DNA of 64,000 nt from Piscinibacterium candidicorallinum (GCF_047549485.1 NZ_CP180191.1:744001-808000), one strand, 5' to 3'. Counted from the stretch's first letter, positions 48,306-58,485 are shown. Numbers and translations: made by a program. Notes: generated by a model from the sequence alone, not told the origin.

Positions 48306-48944
48306 TTACTTCTTGGCCGGGGCCTTGGCAGCCGGAGCAGCAGCCGGAGCAGCAGCCGGAGCGGCTTCGGCTTCTTCCTTCTTGCCGCCGGGCAGCACGG
48401 TGGAGGCGATCACGAAGTCGCTCTTGCCGTGCATGACCACGCTCACACCCTCAGGCAGCTTGAGATCGGAGACGTGCAGGCTCTTGCCAGCTTCCATCGT
48501 CGACAGATCGACGGCGATGAACTCGGGCAGCAGCTTGGGCAGGCAGGAGACTTCCACTTCGTTGATCGGGTGGTTGATCATGCCCTTGGAGAGCTTCACG
48601 GCCGGGCTGTTCTCGGCGCCGGAGAAGTGCAGGGGCACCTTCATGTGTACCGGCTTGTCAGCATCCACGCGCTGGAAGTCCACGTGCAGGACCAGCTGGC
48701 GGAAGGGGTGCATCTGGTAGTCACGCAGCAGGGCCAGTTGCGGCTTGCCATCGATCTCGAGATCGAGGATCGAAGAATGGAACTTTTCCTTCTTCAGCGC
48801 GTGATACAGGGTGTTGTGATCGATCTCGATCTGCGTCGGGGCGGCCGAGCCACCGTAGACGATGCCCGGCGTCTTGCCGGTATTGCGCAGGCGGCGGCTC
48901 GCACCCGTGCCCTGCAGCTTGCGAGTTTCAGCAGCGATTTTCAT
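48306..48944 (-). CDS. rplY: 50S ribosomal protein L25 (general stress protein Ctc type)
   Basis: 5S-rRNA-binding ribosomal protein in the long form. The 212-residue sequence has the L25 domain (LQGTGASRRLRNTGKTPGIVYGG, HSSILDLEIDGK, LALLRDYQMHPFRQLVLHVDFQRVD), then the TL5/Ctc C-terminal domain (VPLHFSGAENSPAVKLSKGMINHPINEVEVSCLPKLLPEFIAVDLS) and an Ala/Pro/Lys low-complexity tail. ATG 48944 (MKIAAETRK) has AAAGGA upstream. It lies just downstream of prs, the order seen in many proteobacteria. Confidence 0.95.
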   Translation of the reverse strand: MKIAAETRKLQGTGASRRLRNTGKTPGIVYGGSAAPTQIEIDHNTLYHALKKEKFHSSILDLEIDGKPQLALLRDYQMHPFRQLVLHVDFQRVDADKPVHMKVPLHFSGAENSPAVKLSKGMINHPINEVEVSCLPKLLPEFIAVDLSTMEAGKSLHVSDLKLPEGVSVVMHGKSDFVIASTVLPGGKKEEAEAAPAAAPAAAPAAKAPAKK

Positions 48945-49079
48945 GCTGAGTGTCCTTTCATCAACACGTTCGACCGCGACCAGTCTGAACGTGGTGCATG
49001 GCAAACGGCCCATGCGCCGGTGGGAGCAAGTCGCTCCCGAGGCATCCTCGCACCGTCAGGCGCGAGGACGCCAGATGCC

Positions 49080-50036
<957 letters not shown>

Positions 50037-50207
50037 GACGTGTGCGCGGTGAGCGTGGTGGACGTGCGAGGGAGCGCTTTTGAGGCGGATTCTTTGCGCG
50101 GGCGCTTGAGAGGAAGACCTGCAGTCTGGCGACCTTCAGTCCTTCAGCCCGGAGCACCTGTGGCGTGTGCCCGTGCTTTGGCCGGCGGTGCTCACCGGCG
50201 AGGTGCT

Positions 50208-50284
50208 TGGCAGGGGAGGAAGGACTCGAACCCTCGCATGTCGGAATCAAAATCCGATGCCTTAACCAACTTGGCGACTCCCCT
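50208..50284 (-). tRNA. tRNA-Gln (anticodon UUG)
   Basis: On the minus strand a full cloverleaf is seen: acceptor AGGGGAG/CTCCCCT, D arm with AGTTGGTTA, anticodon stem TCGGA/TCCGA with the loop TTTTGAT (anticodon TTG), and a T arm with GGTTCGAGTCC. Discriminator G and an encoded CCA end at 50208. The location between ispE and prs is conserved in betaproteobacteria. Confidence 0.96.
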
Positions 50285-50339
50285 CCATTTCCTCGTCACT
50301 CAAGCCTTGCGGCTGAAGTGCCCAGAAACTGGATCGCGT

Positions 50340-51224
50340 TCAGTCTGCAAGCGCTGCTGCGGGATATTGATCGAGACTGCTGACCACCCACATGCGCGCC
50401 TGAGCAGGTAACGCATTTCGTTCACGCAGACCTTGCAGTGCGGCGTTTGCTGCGGCTTCGCAGTCGAAGGCGGCAAACACGCAGGCACCTGATCCGCTCA
50501 TCCGGCTGCCGGGCAGGGCCTGTGCAGCGAATTTCACTGCCGGCTCGAGCCGTTCTGCCACCGGTTGCAGGTCGTTTCTGCCAAACAATTCACTGGCAGA
50601 CGCCGCGCGTACGAAGTCCGAAATTATGACGGACGGCGTGGTACGCGTCAAATCCGGCGCCTTGAAAACGGCTGGAGTGGCGACTCCAACACCGGGGTGC
50701 ACGACCAGAAACCGGCGCCGCGGCAGTTGAAGCGGCGTCAACTGCTCGCCGATGCCTTCCACCCAGGCGTTACCGCCGCCGATGAAGAAGGGCACGTCCG
50801 CGCCGAGTTGCAGGCCCAGTTCGGCTAGCTGAGCGCGCTTGAAACCCAGCTGCCAGAGGTGATTCAGCGCCAGCAGCGTGGTCGCCGCATCACTGGACCC
50901 GCCGCCCAGCCCGCCGCCCATCGGGATGCGCTTTTCGACGCGGATCGTGACGCCCGTCAGTGGTCGGTTTGCCGCCCGTTCCAGCAGCCGCGCGGCGCGA
51001 ATGCAGAGGTCGTCCTCCGGTGCCACGCCCGGCAGGGGCTCGGCCAGGACGATCTGCCCGTCGGTGCGCAGATCGAAGTGCAGGGTGTCGGCCAGATCGA
51101 TCAGCTGAAAGACGCTTTGCAGCAGGTGGTAGCCGTCGGCGCGGCGGCCGACCACGTGCAGGAACAGATTGATCTTGGCCGGCGCCTGCAGCGTCAGGCT
51201 CCGGGCGGGCGCCGCGTCAGTCAT
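50340..51224 (-). CDS. ispE: 4-diphosphocytidyl-2-C-methyl-D-erythritol kinase
   Basis: GHMP kinase of the MEP isoprenoid pathway, phosphorylating CDP-methylerythritol. The 294-residue protein has APAKINLFLHVVGRRADGYH, the GHMP glycine loop RIPMGGGLGGGSSDAATTLLAL, LGADVPFFIGG and the C-terminal SRMSGSGACVFAAF. ATG 51224 (MTDAAPARSL) overlaps the lolB 3' end by 8 bases. Downstream lies tRNA-Gln on the same strand. Confidence 0.96.
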   Translation of the reverse strand: MTDAAPARSLTLQAPAKINLFLHVVGRRADGYHLLQSVFQLIDLADTLHFDLRTDGQIVLAEPLPGVAPEDDLCIRAARLLERAANRPLTGVTIRVEKRIPMGGGLGGGSSDAATTLLALNHLWQLGFKRAQLAELGLQLGADVPFFIGGGNAWVEGIGEQLTPLQLPRRRFLVVHPGVGVATPAVFKAPDLTRTTPSVIISDFVRAASASELFGRNDLQPVAERLEPAVKFAAQALPGSRMSGSGACVFAAFDCEAAANAALQGLRERNALPAQARMWVVSSLDQYPAAALAD

Positions 51225-51828
51225 CGAGCACGATCCGTACGTTCAGATCCGGCCTGTCCAGGCGCGTGAGCACCAGCAGCGCGGGCGTGCCGTCGATGCG
51301 GGCGCGGGCGATACGGATGCTGAAGCCCGCTTGATCCAGCACCGGCAGACCGTTCTGCTCGCCGCGGCTTGCCGGGAGGGCGGGGTCGGGCTCGCCGCGC
51401 AGCCAGTAGCGCCAGGCAGAGGCCGGCAGGGCCACGCCGGTCAGGGTCTGCGTCAGGCTGGCGAGGTCTGCGTAGCGCTGCACGCCTTCCTTGGGCGTTT
51501 CCAGCTCGGCGCCGTCGCTGCGACTGCGGATGCGCGCCTGAGTGTTGCCAAGCGGGTCGATCAGGTCCAGCTGCAGGCGTTCGCCCTCGCCGAGCTTGAG
51601 CAGAAAGGTGGCCTGCCAGCGCGTAGGGTTGCCGCGCTCGTCTTCCGCGGTGAGCGCGACGCGACCGCTGCGCTCGCTGACCCAGGCAGGCGCGCTGCCG
51701 CCCTGCGCCACCGCGCCGCTGCCGGGGGGCTCAGGCGCGAGACTCTTGCAGCCCGCCAGGCCGAGCAACGCCGCGAGCATGAGCGCAGACAGGCCGCGCC
51801 AGCGAGAAACTCGATTCTTGGAATGCAT
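51217..51828 (-). CDS. lolB: Outer-membrane lipoprotein LolB
   Basis: Receives lipoproteins from LolA and inserts them into the outer membrane. The 203-residue sequence has a signal peptide and lipobox (LLGLAGC), then a LolB core: WVSERSGRVALTAEDERGNPTRWQATFLLKLGEGERLQLDLIDPLGNTQARI, and WRYWLRGEPDPALPA and LDQAGFSIRIARARID. ATG 51828 (MHSKNRVSR) is chosen; no strong ribosome binding site is visible, and GTG 51873 in frame would add 15 residues across repeat copy E. Its 3' end overlaps ispE, an arrangement usual in proteobacteria. Confidence 0.9.
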   Translation of the reverse strand: MHSKNRVSRWRGLSALMLAALLGLAGCKSLAPEPPGSGAVAQGGSAPAWVSERSGRVALTAEDERGNPTRWQATFLLKLGEGERLQLDLIDPLGNTQARIRSRSDGAELETPKEGVQRYADLASLTQTLTGVALPASAWRYWLRGEPDPALPASRGEQNGLPVLDQAGFSIRIARARIDGTPALLVLTRLDRPDLNVRIVLDD

Positions 51829-51848
51829 CAACAGAATTTGTGCGCCGA

Positions 51849-51889
51849 ATCGGCCAAGATCCACACCCCACAAGCGGAAACTGGCCGAT
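51849..51889 (+). repeat. Dispersed intergenic palindromic element, copy E
   Basis: ATCGGCCA (51849-51856) and TGGCCGAT (51882-51889) form a perfect outer stem around AGATCCACACC, then CCACAAGCGGAAAC. It aligns with copy F (11078-11117). An AT-rich dyad AAAAGAA/TTCTTTT follows at 51904-51926. The element lies between the lolB start and the TPR gene stop, 20 bases upstream of lolB, where it may affect its promoter. Confidence 0.65.
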
Positions 51890-51980
51890 CGAGTATTTCA
51901 AATAAAAGAAGAAAATAATTTCTTTTGAGGTTCACTTATCAACATTCAGTTGAAAATGAACCCGGCTCGCATCCCAACCT

Positions 51981-53828
51981 TCAAGGCAGCTGAATCTGAA
52001 AGCGCGTCAGCGTGCTGGCGAGCGTCTCATTGGCGGGGTTGAGCTTGCGCGCTTCCTGCCAGAACCTGCGCGCCTCGTCCTTCTGCCCGGCCACCCAGAG
52101 CACCTCGCCCAGGTGGGTGGCAATCTCCGCATCCTGCTTCAAGCTCCACGCGCGGCGCAGGGTGGCAATGGCCTCCTTGAGCTTGCCTTGGCGGAACTGC
52201 AGCCAGCCCATCGAATCGACGATGTAGGCGTCGTCCGGGGTGAGCGCCAGGGCCTGGGTGAGCAGGGCCTCGGCTTCGTCGAGCCGCTCGTTGCGCTCGG
52301 CCAGCGAGTAGCCCAGCGCGTTGTAGGCGTGGGCGTTCTTCGGCTCGGCGGCGATCACTTCGCGCAGCAGGGCTTCCATCTCGTCGTGCCGGCCCAGGCG
52401 TTCGAGCGTGAGCGCGAGGTCGTACTTGATGTCGTGCGCGTCCGGGCTGGCGGTGAGTGCGGCGCGCAGCACTGCCTCGGCCTCGCCGGTGCGCCCGGCA
52501 TCGCGCAGGATCTGCCCCTCGGCCATGGCGATGCGCCTGCGTTCGTTGGGCGTCGATTTGGCCAGCGCTTCGAGCCGGCTCTTGGCGCGGTCCACCCGGT
52601 TGAGCTTCGCTTCGGCCAGGGCCGAGCGCATCTGCGCGGTAAAGCGTGCGTCTGGCCGCTCCACGCGGCCATACCAGTCCAGCGCCTCTTCAAAGCGGCG
52701 GCGATCCTCGGCAATCGCGCCCAGGTTCAGGTAGGCGTTGGTGGGGTCGCGGCCTTCGTCGTCGTCGATCAGCGTGAGGTATTCAGTGAAAAGTGCCTCG
52801 GCCTCGTCGAGCTTGTTGTCCTGCAGATTCATCAGGCCCAGTGCATAGACGGCTTCCTGATCACGCTCGCCGCCCGGCGTGACGGGCGCGGCCAGCGCGG
52901 TGAACAGCTCGCGGGCGCGGGCCGGCTGCTTGTTGGTGGCATACAGGCGTGCCAGGCTCATGCGCGCCTCGCGCGCGGCCGGATTGCGGCGGGTGAAGTC
53001 CTCCAGCAGCTTGATGGCCTCGGCGGGCTTGTCCTGCAGCAGCTGGGCCTGCACGAGCGCGGCGCGCTCGAAGGCCGGGCGCGCAGCCAGGGCGCGGCGC
53101 GAGTAGGTCAGTGCGGCGTCTGGCTGCTTCACCCCGAAGGACGAGATCGCGAGTGCGAGCAGCGCGTCGGCCTGTTCGCCCAGCGGCGCCAGCAGGCGCG
53201 TGAGCATGGCGTGGCCCTCATTGCGATCCGGCAGGCGGGCGACGATGCGCTGTGCGTTGCCGATCGCCTCAGCCTTGTTCGGGTCGCTGGCGATGTCGGC
53301 GGCGAGCAGCGGCTCAAGAATGTCGCGCTGGTTGCTGCCAGCCAGCAGGGTCCAGGCCGTCTGGCGGGCTTCGCGGTCGTTCGGCGCGAGTGACACCCAG
53401 AGCTGTGACGCCGCCAGCGCGCCTTCCAGACGCCCTGCAGAGAGCGCGAATTCCGTGGCGCGGCGGGCGATGCGCGGGTCACGCGTGTCGCGGGCGAGCT
53501 GGATGTAGACGTCGTGCGCAAAAGCCGGGTTGCCGCGCTGGGCCAGCACCTCGCCAAGCATCATGCGGCCCAGGATGGGGCCGGTGAGCTCGTTGTCCGG
53601 CAACTCGGTGCGCGCAGCCTCGGCCGGCTTGGTGGCTGCGGCCTGAACCGGCTTGGCCGGCGCGCCAGCGGTTGACGTCGCCGCGGGGCCGCCGGGCGTC
53701 GCGCAGCCGGCGAGTATCGTCACCGCACCGCCCAGCAGGCTGGCAATCAGCCCGGCACGGCTGCGACGCGCAGGGCGCGCGGGCAGTGCGTGCGAGGGGC
53801 TGGAATTCTTGGGGAGCTGCACAGACAT
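51981..53828 (-). CDS. TPR-repeat lipoprotein
   Basis: A 615-residue predicted lipoprotein: basic N-terminus, hydrophobic segment and lipobox ILAGCAT (about residue 42), then an Ala/Pro/Thr linker and around 12-14 tetratricopeptide repeats. Examples are AFAHDVYIQLARDTRDPRIARRATEFAL, EAEALFTEYLTLIDDDEGRDPTNAYLNLGAIAEDRRRFEEALDWYGRV, and NAHAYNALGYSLAERNERLDEAEALLTQALALTPDDAYIVDSMGWLQFRQGKLKEAI. ATG 53828 has GGAGAA 7 bases upstream. It sits between lolB (152 bases downstream) and divergent mutM. This gene position next to lolB-ispE recurs in betaproteobacteria; its partner is unknown, and an envelope assembly role is an inference. Confidence 0.9.
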   Translation of the reverse strand: MSVQLPKNSSPSHALPARPARRSRAGLIASLLGGAVTILAGCATPGGPAATSTAGAPAKPVQAAATKPAEAARTELPDNELTGPILGRMMLGEVLAQRGNPAFAHDVYIQLARDTRDPRIARRATEFALSAGRLEGALAASQLWVSLAPNDREARQTAWTLLAGSNQRDILEPLLAADIASDPNKAEAIGNAQRIVARLPDRNEGHAMLTRLLAPLGEQADALLALAISSFGVKQPDAALTYSRRALAARPAFERAALVQAQLLQDKPAEAIKLLEDFTRRNPAAREARMSLARLYATNKQPARARELFTALAAPVTPGGERDQEAVYALGLMNLQDNKLDEAEALFTEYLTLIDDDEGRDPTNAYLNLGAIAEDRRRFEEALDWYGRVERPDARFTAQMRSALAEAKLNRVDRAKSRLEALAKSTPNERRRIAMAEGQILRDAGRTGEAEAVLRAALTASPDAHDIKYDLALTLERLGRHDEMEALLREVIAAEPKNAHAYNALGYSLAERNERLDEAEALLTQALALTPDDAYIVDSMGWLQFRQGKLKEAIATLRRAWSLKQDAEIATHLGEVLWVAGQKDEARRFWQEARKLNPANETLASTLTRFQIQLP

Positions 53829-53931
53829 CGGGGTTCTCCGGTTTCCGGTCGATGATAGGGGCTGAGTCTTTCGCTTCGCGGTCGAGCACGCAGGCTGCTT
53901 GATCCGCGCCGCCTGATGAATCCAGGACACC

Positions 53932-54774
53932 ATGCCAGAGTTGCCAGAAGTCGAGGTCACGCGCCGCGCCATTGCGCAGGTGGCGCTGGGCCATGTGATT
54001 GATGAAGCCATCGTGCGCGTGCCGCGCCTGCGCTGGGACGTGCCCGCGGACCTGGCGCGCGTGCTCGCCGGGCGGCGCGTCGCCAGCGTGGCGCGCCGTG
54101 GCAAGTACCTGCTGGTTGAATGCACGCACACGCAACGAGCGCCGGGCTGGCTGCTGGTCCATCTGGGCATGAGCGGCAGCTTCACCGTGGTTGCGGCCGA
54201 TACCCCCCTGCGCAAGCACGACCATGCGGACTTGCGCCTGGGCGATCGCGTTCTGCGGTATCACGATCCGCGCCGTTTCGGTTCGATCGACTGGCTGCCC
54301 GTGGCGACCCTGGCCGAGTGCGAGGCGCATCCGCTGCTGGCGGGCCTGGGTGTGGAGCCGCTGTCGGAGCAATTCACGGCCGAGCTGCTCTGGCAGCGCA
54401 CCCGCGGCCGGCGCGTGGCCATCAAGCAGGCGCTCCTGGCCGGAAACATTGTCGTGGGTGTGGGCAACATCTATTGCTCGGAAGCGCTGTTCCGTGCGGG
54501 CATCCACCCAGCGATGCAGGCGCAGCGCCTGAGCCGCGAGCGGGCCATGCGGCTTGTTGCTGCCGTGCGCGAGACATTGACCGAGGCGATTGCCGCCGGT
54601 GGATCGAGCTTGCGCGACTTCGTCAGCGGCGAGCAGGAAATGGGTTATTTCCAGGTCAACGCGCGGGTCTATGACCGCGCCGGCCAGCCCTGCCGTGGCT
54701 GCGGGAACACGATTCGAAAATTGTTGCAAGGTCAGCGGGCGACGTACTACTGCAGTGTTTGTCAAAAACGCTGA
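53932..54774 (+). CDS. mutM: Formamidopyrimidine-DNA glycosylase
   Basis: Bifunctional glycosylase/AP lyase that excises 8-oxoguanine and FapyG. The 280-residue protein starts MPELPEVEVTRR, with catalytic Pro2 (after Met removal) and Glu3, has the LLVHLGMSGSF loop, YHDPRRFGSIDW, NIYCSEALFRAGIHP and the C-terminal zinc finger CRGCG...YYCSVCQKR. ATG 53932. It is divergent from the TPR lipoprotein and is followed by a dynamin-like GTPase and mutY, so both 8-oxoG repair glycosylases lie within 4 kb on one strand. Confidence 0.96.
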   Translation: MPELPEVEVTRRAIAQVALGHVIDEAIVRVPRLRWDVPADLARVLAGRRVASVARRGKYLLVECTHTQRAPGWLLVHLGMSGSFTVVAADTPLRKHDHADLRLGDRVLRYHDPRRFGSIDWLPVATLAECEAHPLLAGLGVEPLSEQFTAELLWQRTRGRRVAIKQALLAGNIVVGVGNIYCSEALFRAGIHPAMQAQRLSRERAMRLVAAVRETLTEAIAAGGSSLRDFVSGEQEMGYFQVNARVYDRAGQPCRGCGNTIRKLLQGQRATYYCSVCQKR

Positions 54775-54914
54775 GGCTGCCTCATACTCGCTGAAGTTCT
54801 GTTCAAGTAAAGCAACACTGCTCAGGGGCCGGCCCTTGGGACGCCTGCGCCAGCGGACTTCGCGGCGCCGCCCATGGCCAGCACGCAGCACAAAGACGAC
54901 AAGGCCCGGCCTGC

Positions 54915-56801
54915 ATGGATCCGCTCGATAGCCAGCTCAACGAAGTCACGCAGTGGCGCAATCAGGTCCTTGGCCGGATCAAGGAATGGCTAGATGGACT
55001 CAAGGACATCGGCCTGGCCGGTGAGGCGGCTGATTCCGAGTTCGAGCGCGTGCGCCAGGCTTCGCTGTCCGATCGCGTGGCCATCGCCTTCGTGGCCGAG
55101 TTCTCTCGCGGCAAGAGCGAGCTGATCAACGCGCTGTTCTTCTCCGGCTACGGCCGGCGCGTGGTGCCCTCGGGCGCCGGGCGCACGACCATGTGCCCGA
55201 CTGAATTCCTGTTCGAGGAAGGTCAGCGCTCAGGCATCCGCCTGCTGCCCATCGAGACGCGCTCGATGCAGACCACGCTGCTCGATCTGAAGGCCAATCC
55301 CGCGCTCTGGGAGAACCAGCCAGTCAACAATGACGACGGCGAAGACGTCGCGCGTCAGCTCATGCGCGTGAAGGAAACCAAGTTCGTCACCCGCGCCGAG
55401 GCCGAGGCCTTGGGCCTGCTGGACCAGGCTGTTGCCCATGGCGACGCTGTGGAAATCCCGCGCTGGCGCCATGCCATCGTGAACCTGCCGCACCCACTGC
55501 TGCGCCAGGGCCTGACGATCATCGACACCCCGGGGCTGAACGCGCTCGGCAACGAGCCGGAGCTGACGCTGTCGGTGCTGCCCTCGGCCAACGCCGTGCT
55601 ATACGTGCTCGCAGCCGATGCGGGTGTGTCCCGTTCCGACGCGGACGTCTGGCGCGATCTGCTGGCCACCATGCCGCGCAGCGGGCGCCTCGTGGTGCTC
55701 AACAAGATCGACGGCCTCTGGGACGACCTGCGCACCGAGGAAGACATCTCCGGCGACATCTACCGACAGGCAATCGCCGTGGCGCAGACGCTGGATGTGC
55801 CCGAAGGTCGCGTGTTTCCACTCTCGGCCCAGAAGGCGCTGCTGGCGCGCATCTCGCGCAACCGCGTGCTCGAAGACCGCAGCCAGGTTCGCGAGCTCGA
55901 AGCCGCGCTGGCCGATGAAGTGCTTCCGGCACGCCGCCGCTTGATCGCCGAGCGTCTGCAGCGCTTCGTGAATGATCTGTCTGGTGAAGCCGGCACGACG
56001 CTCAGGAGCCGTCTGCTCGCCATTGACGAGCAGACCGAAGAACTCATGACGATCGAGCGCAACAAGGGTGACGTGACCGCGTCCCTGATCAAGCGCCTGT
56101 CCGAGGAGAAGGAGTCCTTCCAGGGCGTCTTCAAGCAGCTGTTTGCGCTGCGCACGATCGTCTCGCGCCAGGCCAAGAGTTCCATCGAACTCATGTCGCC
56201 AGCACCGATCCGCGACATGGCTATTCGCCTGGGTGTGGCCAACGCTCGAAGCGGCCGCGAGTTTCGCGAGATCTTCGAGCAGATCAGCGAGTACGTGCGC
56301 AGCAAAGTTACGCAGGCGCACATGCAGGCCAAGGAAGCGCACAGCGCGGTTTCCGCCGTGCAGGCGCGCATGGCCGAAGAGCACAAGCTCAGCTTTCCGG
56401 CGCCCAAGAGCTTTTCCAGTGAGCGCTACTTCAGCGAGATCGACGAGATCGAGCGCGCCGCGGCCCGGGCGTTTCCGAGCCTGCCGATCATGCTGCCTGG
56501 CAGTCGCGCCAACGCGCAGCGCATGGTGCTGGCCGCGAGTCAGCATCTGGCCGCCGTGATGGAGAAGGCGAGCCGCGAACTGCAGGGCTGGCTCAACACG
56601 CTCACCATGCCACTTGACCGCGCCATGCGCGACCAGCAATCCCAGCTCAAGCGCCGCGAGGAAAGCCTGCAGCGCATGGTGGATGCACGTCAGTCCCTGG
56701 CCGATCGTCTGGCCGAGCTGCAGGAAGGCCATTCGCAGGCCGCTGCACAACTGGCCGAGCTGGAACGCAACCAGGCGGTGATCGCCAACCAGCTGCGTTG
56801 A
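54915..56801 (+). CDS. Bacterial dynamin-like GTPase
   Basis: A 628-residue cytoplasmic/peripheral GTPase. The GTPase domain (about 50-330) has the P-loop FSRGKSELINALF (Gly66-Lys67-Ser68; the usual first Gly is Ala61), a Thr-containing switch (AGRTTMCPTEF), G3 IIDTPGLNALG (Asp204-Gly207) and G4 VLNKIDG (Asn263-Lys264-Asp266). The C-terminal half is a long helical stalk (LSEEKESFQGVFKQLF, ELMSPAPIRDMAIRLG) with final coiled coil RREESLQRMVDARQSLADRLAELQEG. No TM is seen. ATG 54915. The stop overlaps the mutY TTG start, so the two are coupled. A membrane or nucleoid remodelling role is a guess. Confidence 0.87.
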   Translation: MDPLDSQLNEVTQWRNQVLGRIKEWLDGLKDIGLAGEAADSEFERVRQASLSDRVAIAFVAEFSRGKSELINALFFSGYGRRVVPSGAGRTTMCPTEFLFEEGQRSGIRLLPIETRSMQTTLLDLKANPALWENQPVNNDDGEDVARQLMRVKETKFVTRAEAEALGLLDQAVAHGDAVEIPRWRHAIVNLPHPLLRQGLTIIDTPGLNALGNEPELTLSVLPSANAVLYVLAADAGVSRSDADVWRDLLATMPRSGRLVVLNKIDGLWDDLRTEEDISGDIYRQAIAVAQTLDVPEGRVFPLSAQKALLARISRNRVLEDRSQVRELEAALADEVLPARRRLIAERLQRFVNDLSGEAGTTLRSRLLAIDEQTEELMTIERNKGDVTASLIKRLSEEKESFQGVFKQLFALRTIVSRQAKSSIELMSPAPIRDMAIRLGVANARSGREFREIFEQISEYVRSKVTQAHMQAKEAHSAVSAVQARMAEEHKLSFPAPKSFSSERYFSEIDEIERAAARAFPSLPIMLPGSRANAQRMVLAASQHLAAVMEKASRELQGWLNTLTMPLDRAMRDQQSQLKRREESLQRMVDARQSLADRLAELQEGHSQAAAQLAELERNQAVIANQLR

Positions 56802-57874
56802 AGCGGGCGAACCAGCAGGACTTCGCGCAGGCCGTCGTGGCCTGGCAGCGCACACACGGCCGCCACGATCTGCCTTGGCAGGGCAGCACCGACCCCTACC
56901 GCGTCTGGGTCTCTGAGATCATGCTGCAGCAGACCCAGGTGAGCACGGTCATCCCGTACTACCTGCGTTTCATGGCGCGCTTTCCAGACGTGCTTGCCCT
57001 GGCCGATGCGCCGGACGACGAGGTGATGCAGCACTGGGCCGGCCTGGGCTACTACAGCCGTGCGCGCAACCTGCATGCCGCGGCGCGGGACGTGCGTGAC
57101 CGCTTCGGCGGGCAGTTCCCGACGGACCCGGAAGCGCTTCAGAGTCTGCGCGGCATCGGCCGATCCACAGCTGCCGCGATCGCCGCGTTCTCCGCCAATG
57201 CGCGAGCCGCAATCCTGGATGGCAATGTGAAGCGCGTACTGGCGCGCGTCTTCGCGATTCAAGGCTTTCCCGGCAGCGCCCCTGTCGAGCGGCAGATGTG
57301 GGCGCTAGCGGATTCGCTCCTGCCTGCAGCGGGCGACATGCCAGCCTACACCCAGGGCCTGATGGATCTGGGCGCGACCCTGTGCACCCCGAAGCGGCCG
57401 CGCTGCGGCGAGTGTCCTTTGGCGGATCGCTGCGAGGCGCTGCGGCAATCGCGCGTGGCCGAGCTGCCCGTGGCGCGGCCGCGCAAGACACCCCCCCGCC
57501 GTGGGGCCGTGTTCTGGCTGGTCGTGGATGCCTCTGGCGGCGTACTTCTGCAAAAGCGCCCACCCGTGGGCATCTGGGGCGGGTTGTGGAGCCTGCCGCA
57601 GACCGAGCCGGGTCAGGCGGCGCCCGCAGGCGTAGATGCGCAGCGTGCCGAGCGCTTCGCGCTGATCGAGCACGCCTTCACCCACTTCACACTTGAGATC
57701 GATGTGCAGCGCGTGGCGTTGCCCGCGTCATCCGCTTTGCTGGCCGCGGAGCCAGGTGCCAGATGGTTCACCCCGGCCGAACTGGCCGAAGCCGGCGTAC
57801 CGAAGCCTGTGCGTACCGTACTCGACAGCCACCTGGCGCAGTTGCGCGCCGAGGCTGCAGCAAAGCGAAGCTAG
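56798..57874 (+). CDS. mutY: A/G-specific adenine DNA glycosylase
   Basis: Removes A mispaired with 8-oxoG. The 358-residue protein has the HhH-GPD core (EIMLQQTQVSTVIPYY; LQSLRGIGRSTAAAIAAF with catalytic Asp in ILDGNVKRVLAR) and a 4Fe-4S loop CTPKRPRC-GEC-PLADRC with the expected Cys spacing 6-2-5. A C-terminal NUDIX-like 8-oxoG recognition domain follows (LLQKRPPVGIWGGLWSLPQ; HAFTHFTLEI). The only suitable start is TTG 56798, overlapping the dynamin-like stop by 4 bases, so translation is likely coupled. It is convergent with the LON-domain gene (4-base 3' overlap). Confidence 0.95.
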   Translation: MKRANQQDFAQAVVAWQRTHGRHDLPWQGSTDPYRVWVSEIMLQQTQVSTVIPYYLRFMARFPDVLALADAPDDEVMQHWAGLGYYSRARNLHAAARDVRDRFGGQFPTDPEALQSLRGIGRSTAAAIAAFSANARAAILDGNVKRVLARVFAIQGFPGSAPVERQMWALADSLLPAAGDMPAYTQGLMDLGATLCTPKRPRCGECPLADRCEALRQSRVAELPVARPRKTPPRRGAVFWLVVDASGGVLLQKRPPVGIWGGLWSLPQTEPGQAAPAGVDAQRAERFALIEHAFTHFTLEIDVQRVALPASSALLAAEPGARWFTPAELAEAGVPKPVRTVLDSHLAQLRAEAAAKRS

Positions 57875-58485
57875 CCGACGACCTTGCGCTGCTTCAGGAA
57901 GGTATGGACGATCTCGAGCTGCGACTTCGGGTCGCCCAGTTCGAGCAGCTTCTGCTTGGCCTGATTGGGCACCGGAAGAATCTCGATCAGGCGCTGCGCG
58001 ACCCAGCCTGCGTCATCGAGCCGGTGCGGTTGGGCAAAGCGCTGCGCGCCGGGGTCATCGCCCGCATCGCCGTCCACATCCTGGATCACGCGCTTGAGCA
58101 GATTGACGCACTCCGCAAGTTCCGTGGGCACAGGCTGGGCAGCTGGCTCGTCCAGCCAACTCACCACGCCGACGAGCAGGCCATCGGCGGCGCGGCTGGT
58201 GCCCTCGACGCGAAAGCGCCGCTCGCCGAAGGTGGAGATGTTCAGGATGCCCGGTTCACTCATGTCCCAGCCGGTGATCCGCGCGCTGCAGCCCACAGAC
58301 TCCGGCACGGCCGGCGCACCGACCTCCTTGCCGGCGCGAATCAGCACCACACCGAAGGGTGACTTGTCCTTCATCGCGCGGCGCACCATGTCCATGTAGC
58401 GGGTCTCGAACACACGCAGCGGCAGCACGCCGCCCGGAAACAGCACGGTGGACAGCGGGAACAGGGGCAGGGTGGAAGGACTCAT
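57871..58485 (-). CDS. LON-substrate-binding-domain protein
   Basis: A 204-residue protein similar only to the N-terminal domain of Lon protease. The signature is LPLFPLSTVLFPGGVLPLRVFETRYMDMVRRAM, followed by FGVVLIRAGKEVG, GCSARI, and a C-terminal helical section (LIEILPVPNQAKQKLLELGDPKSQLEIVHTFL). No ATPase or protease domain follows, so it is a stand-alone LON domain, a family common in proteobacteria whose function is unclear (perhaps adaptor or substrate binding). ATG 58485 overlaps the rapZ stop by 4 bases. Confidence 0.9.
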   Translation of the reverse strand: MSPSTLPLFPLSTVLFPGGVLPLRVFETRYMDMVRRAMKDKSPFGVVLIRAGKEVGAPAVPESVGCSARITGWDMSEPGILNISTFGERRFRVEGTSRAADGLLVGVVSWLDEPAAQPVPTELAECVNLLKRVIQDVDGDAGDDPGAQRFAQPHRLDDAGWVAQRLIEILPVPNQAKQKLLELGDPKSQLEIVHTFLKQRKVVG

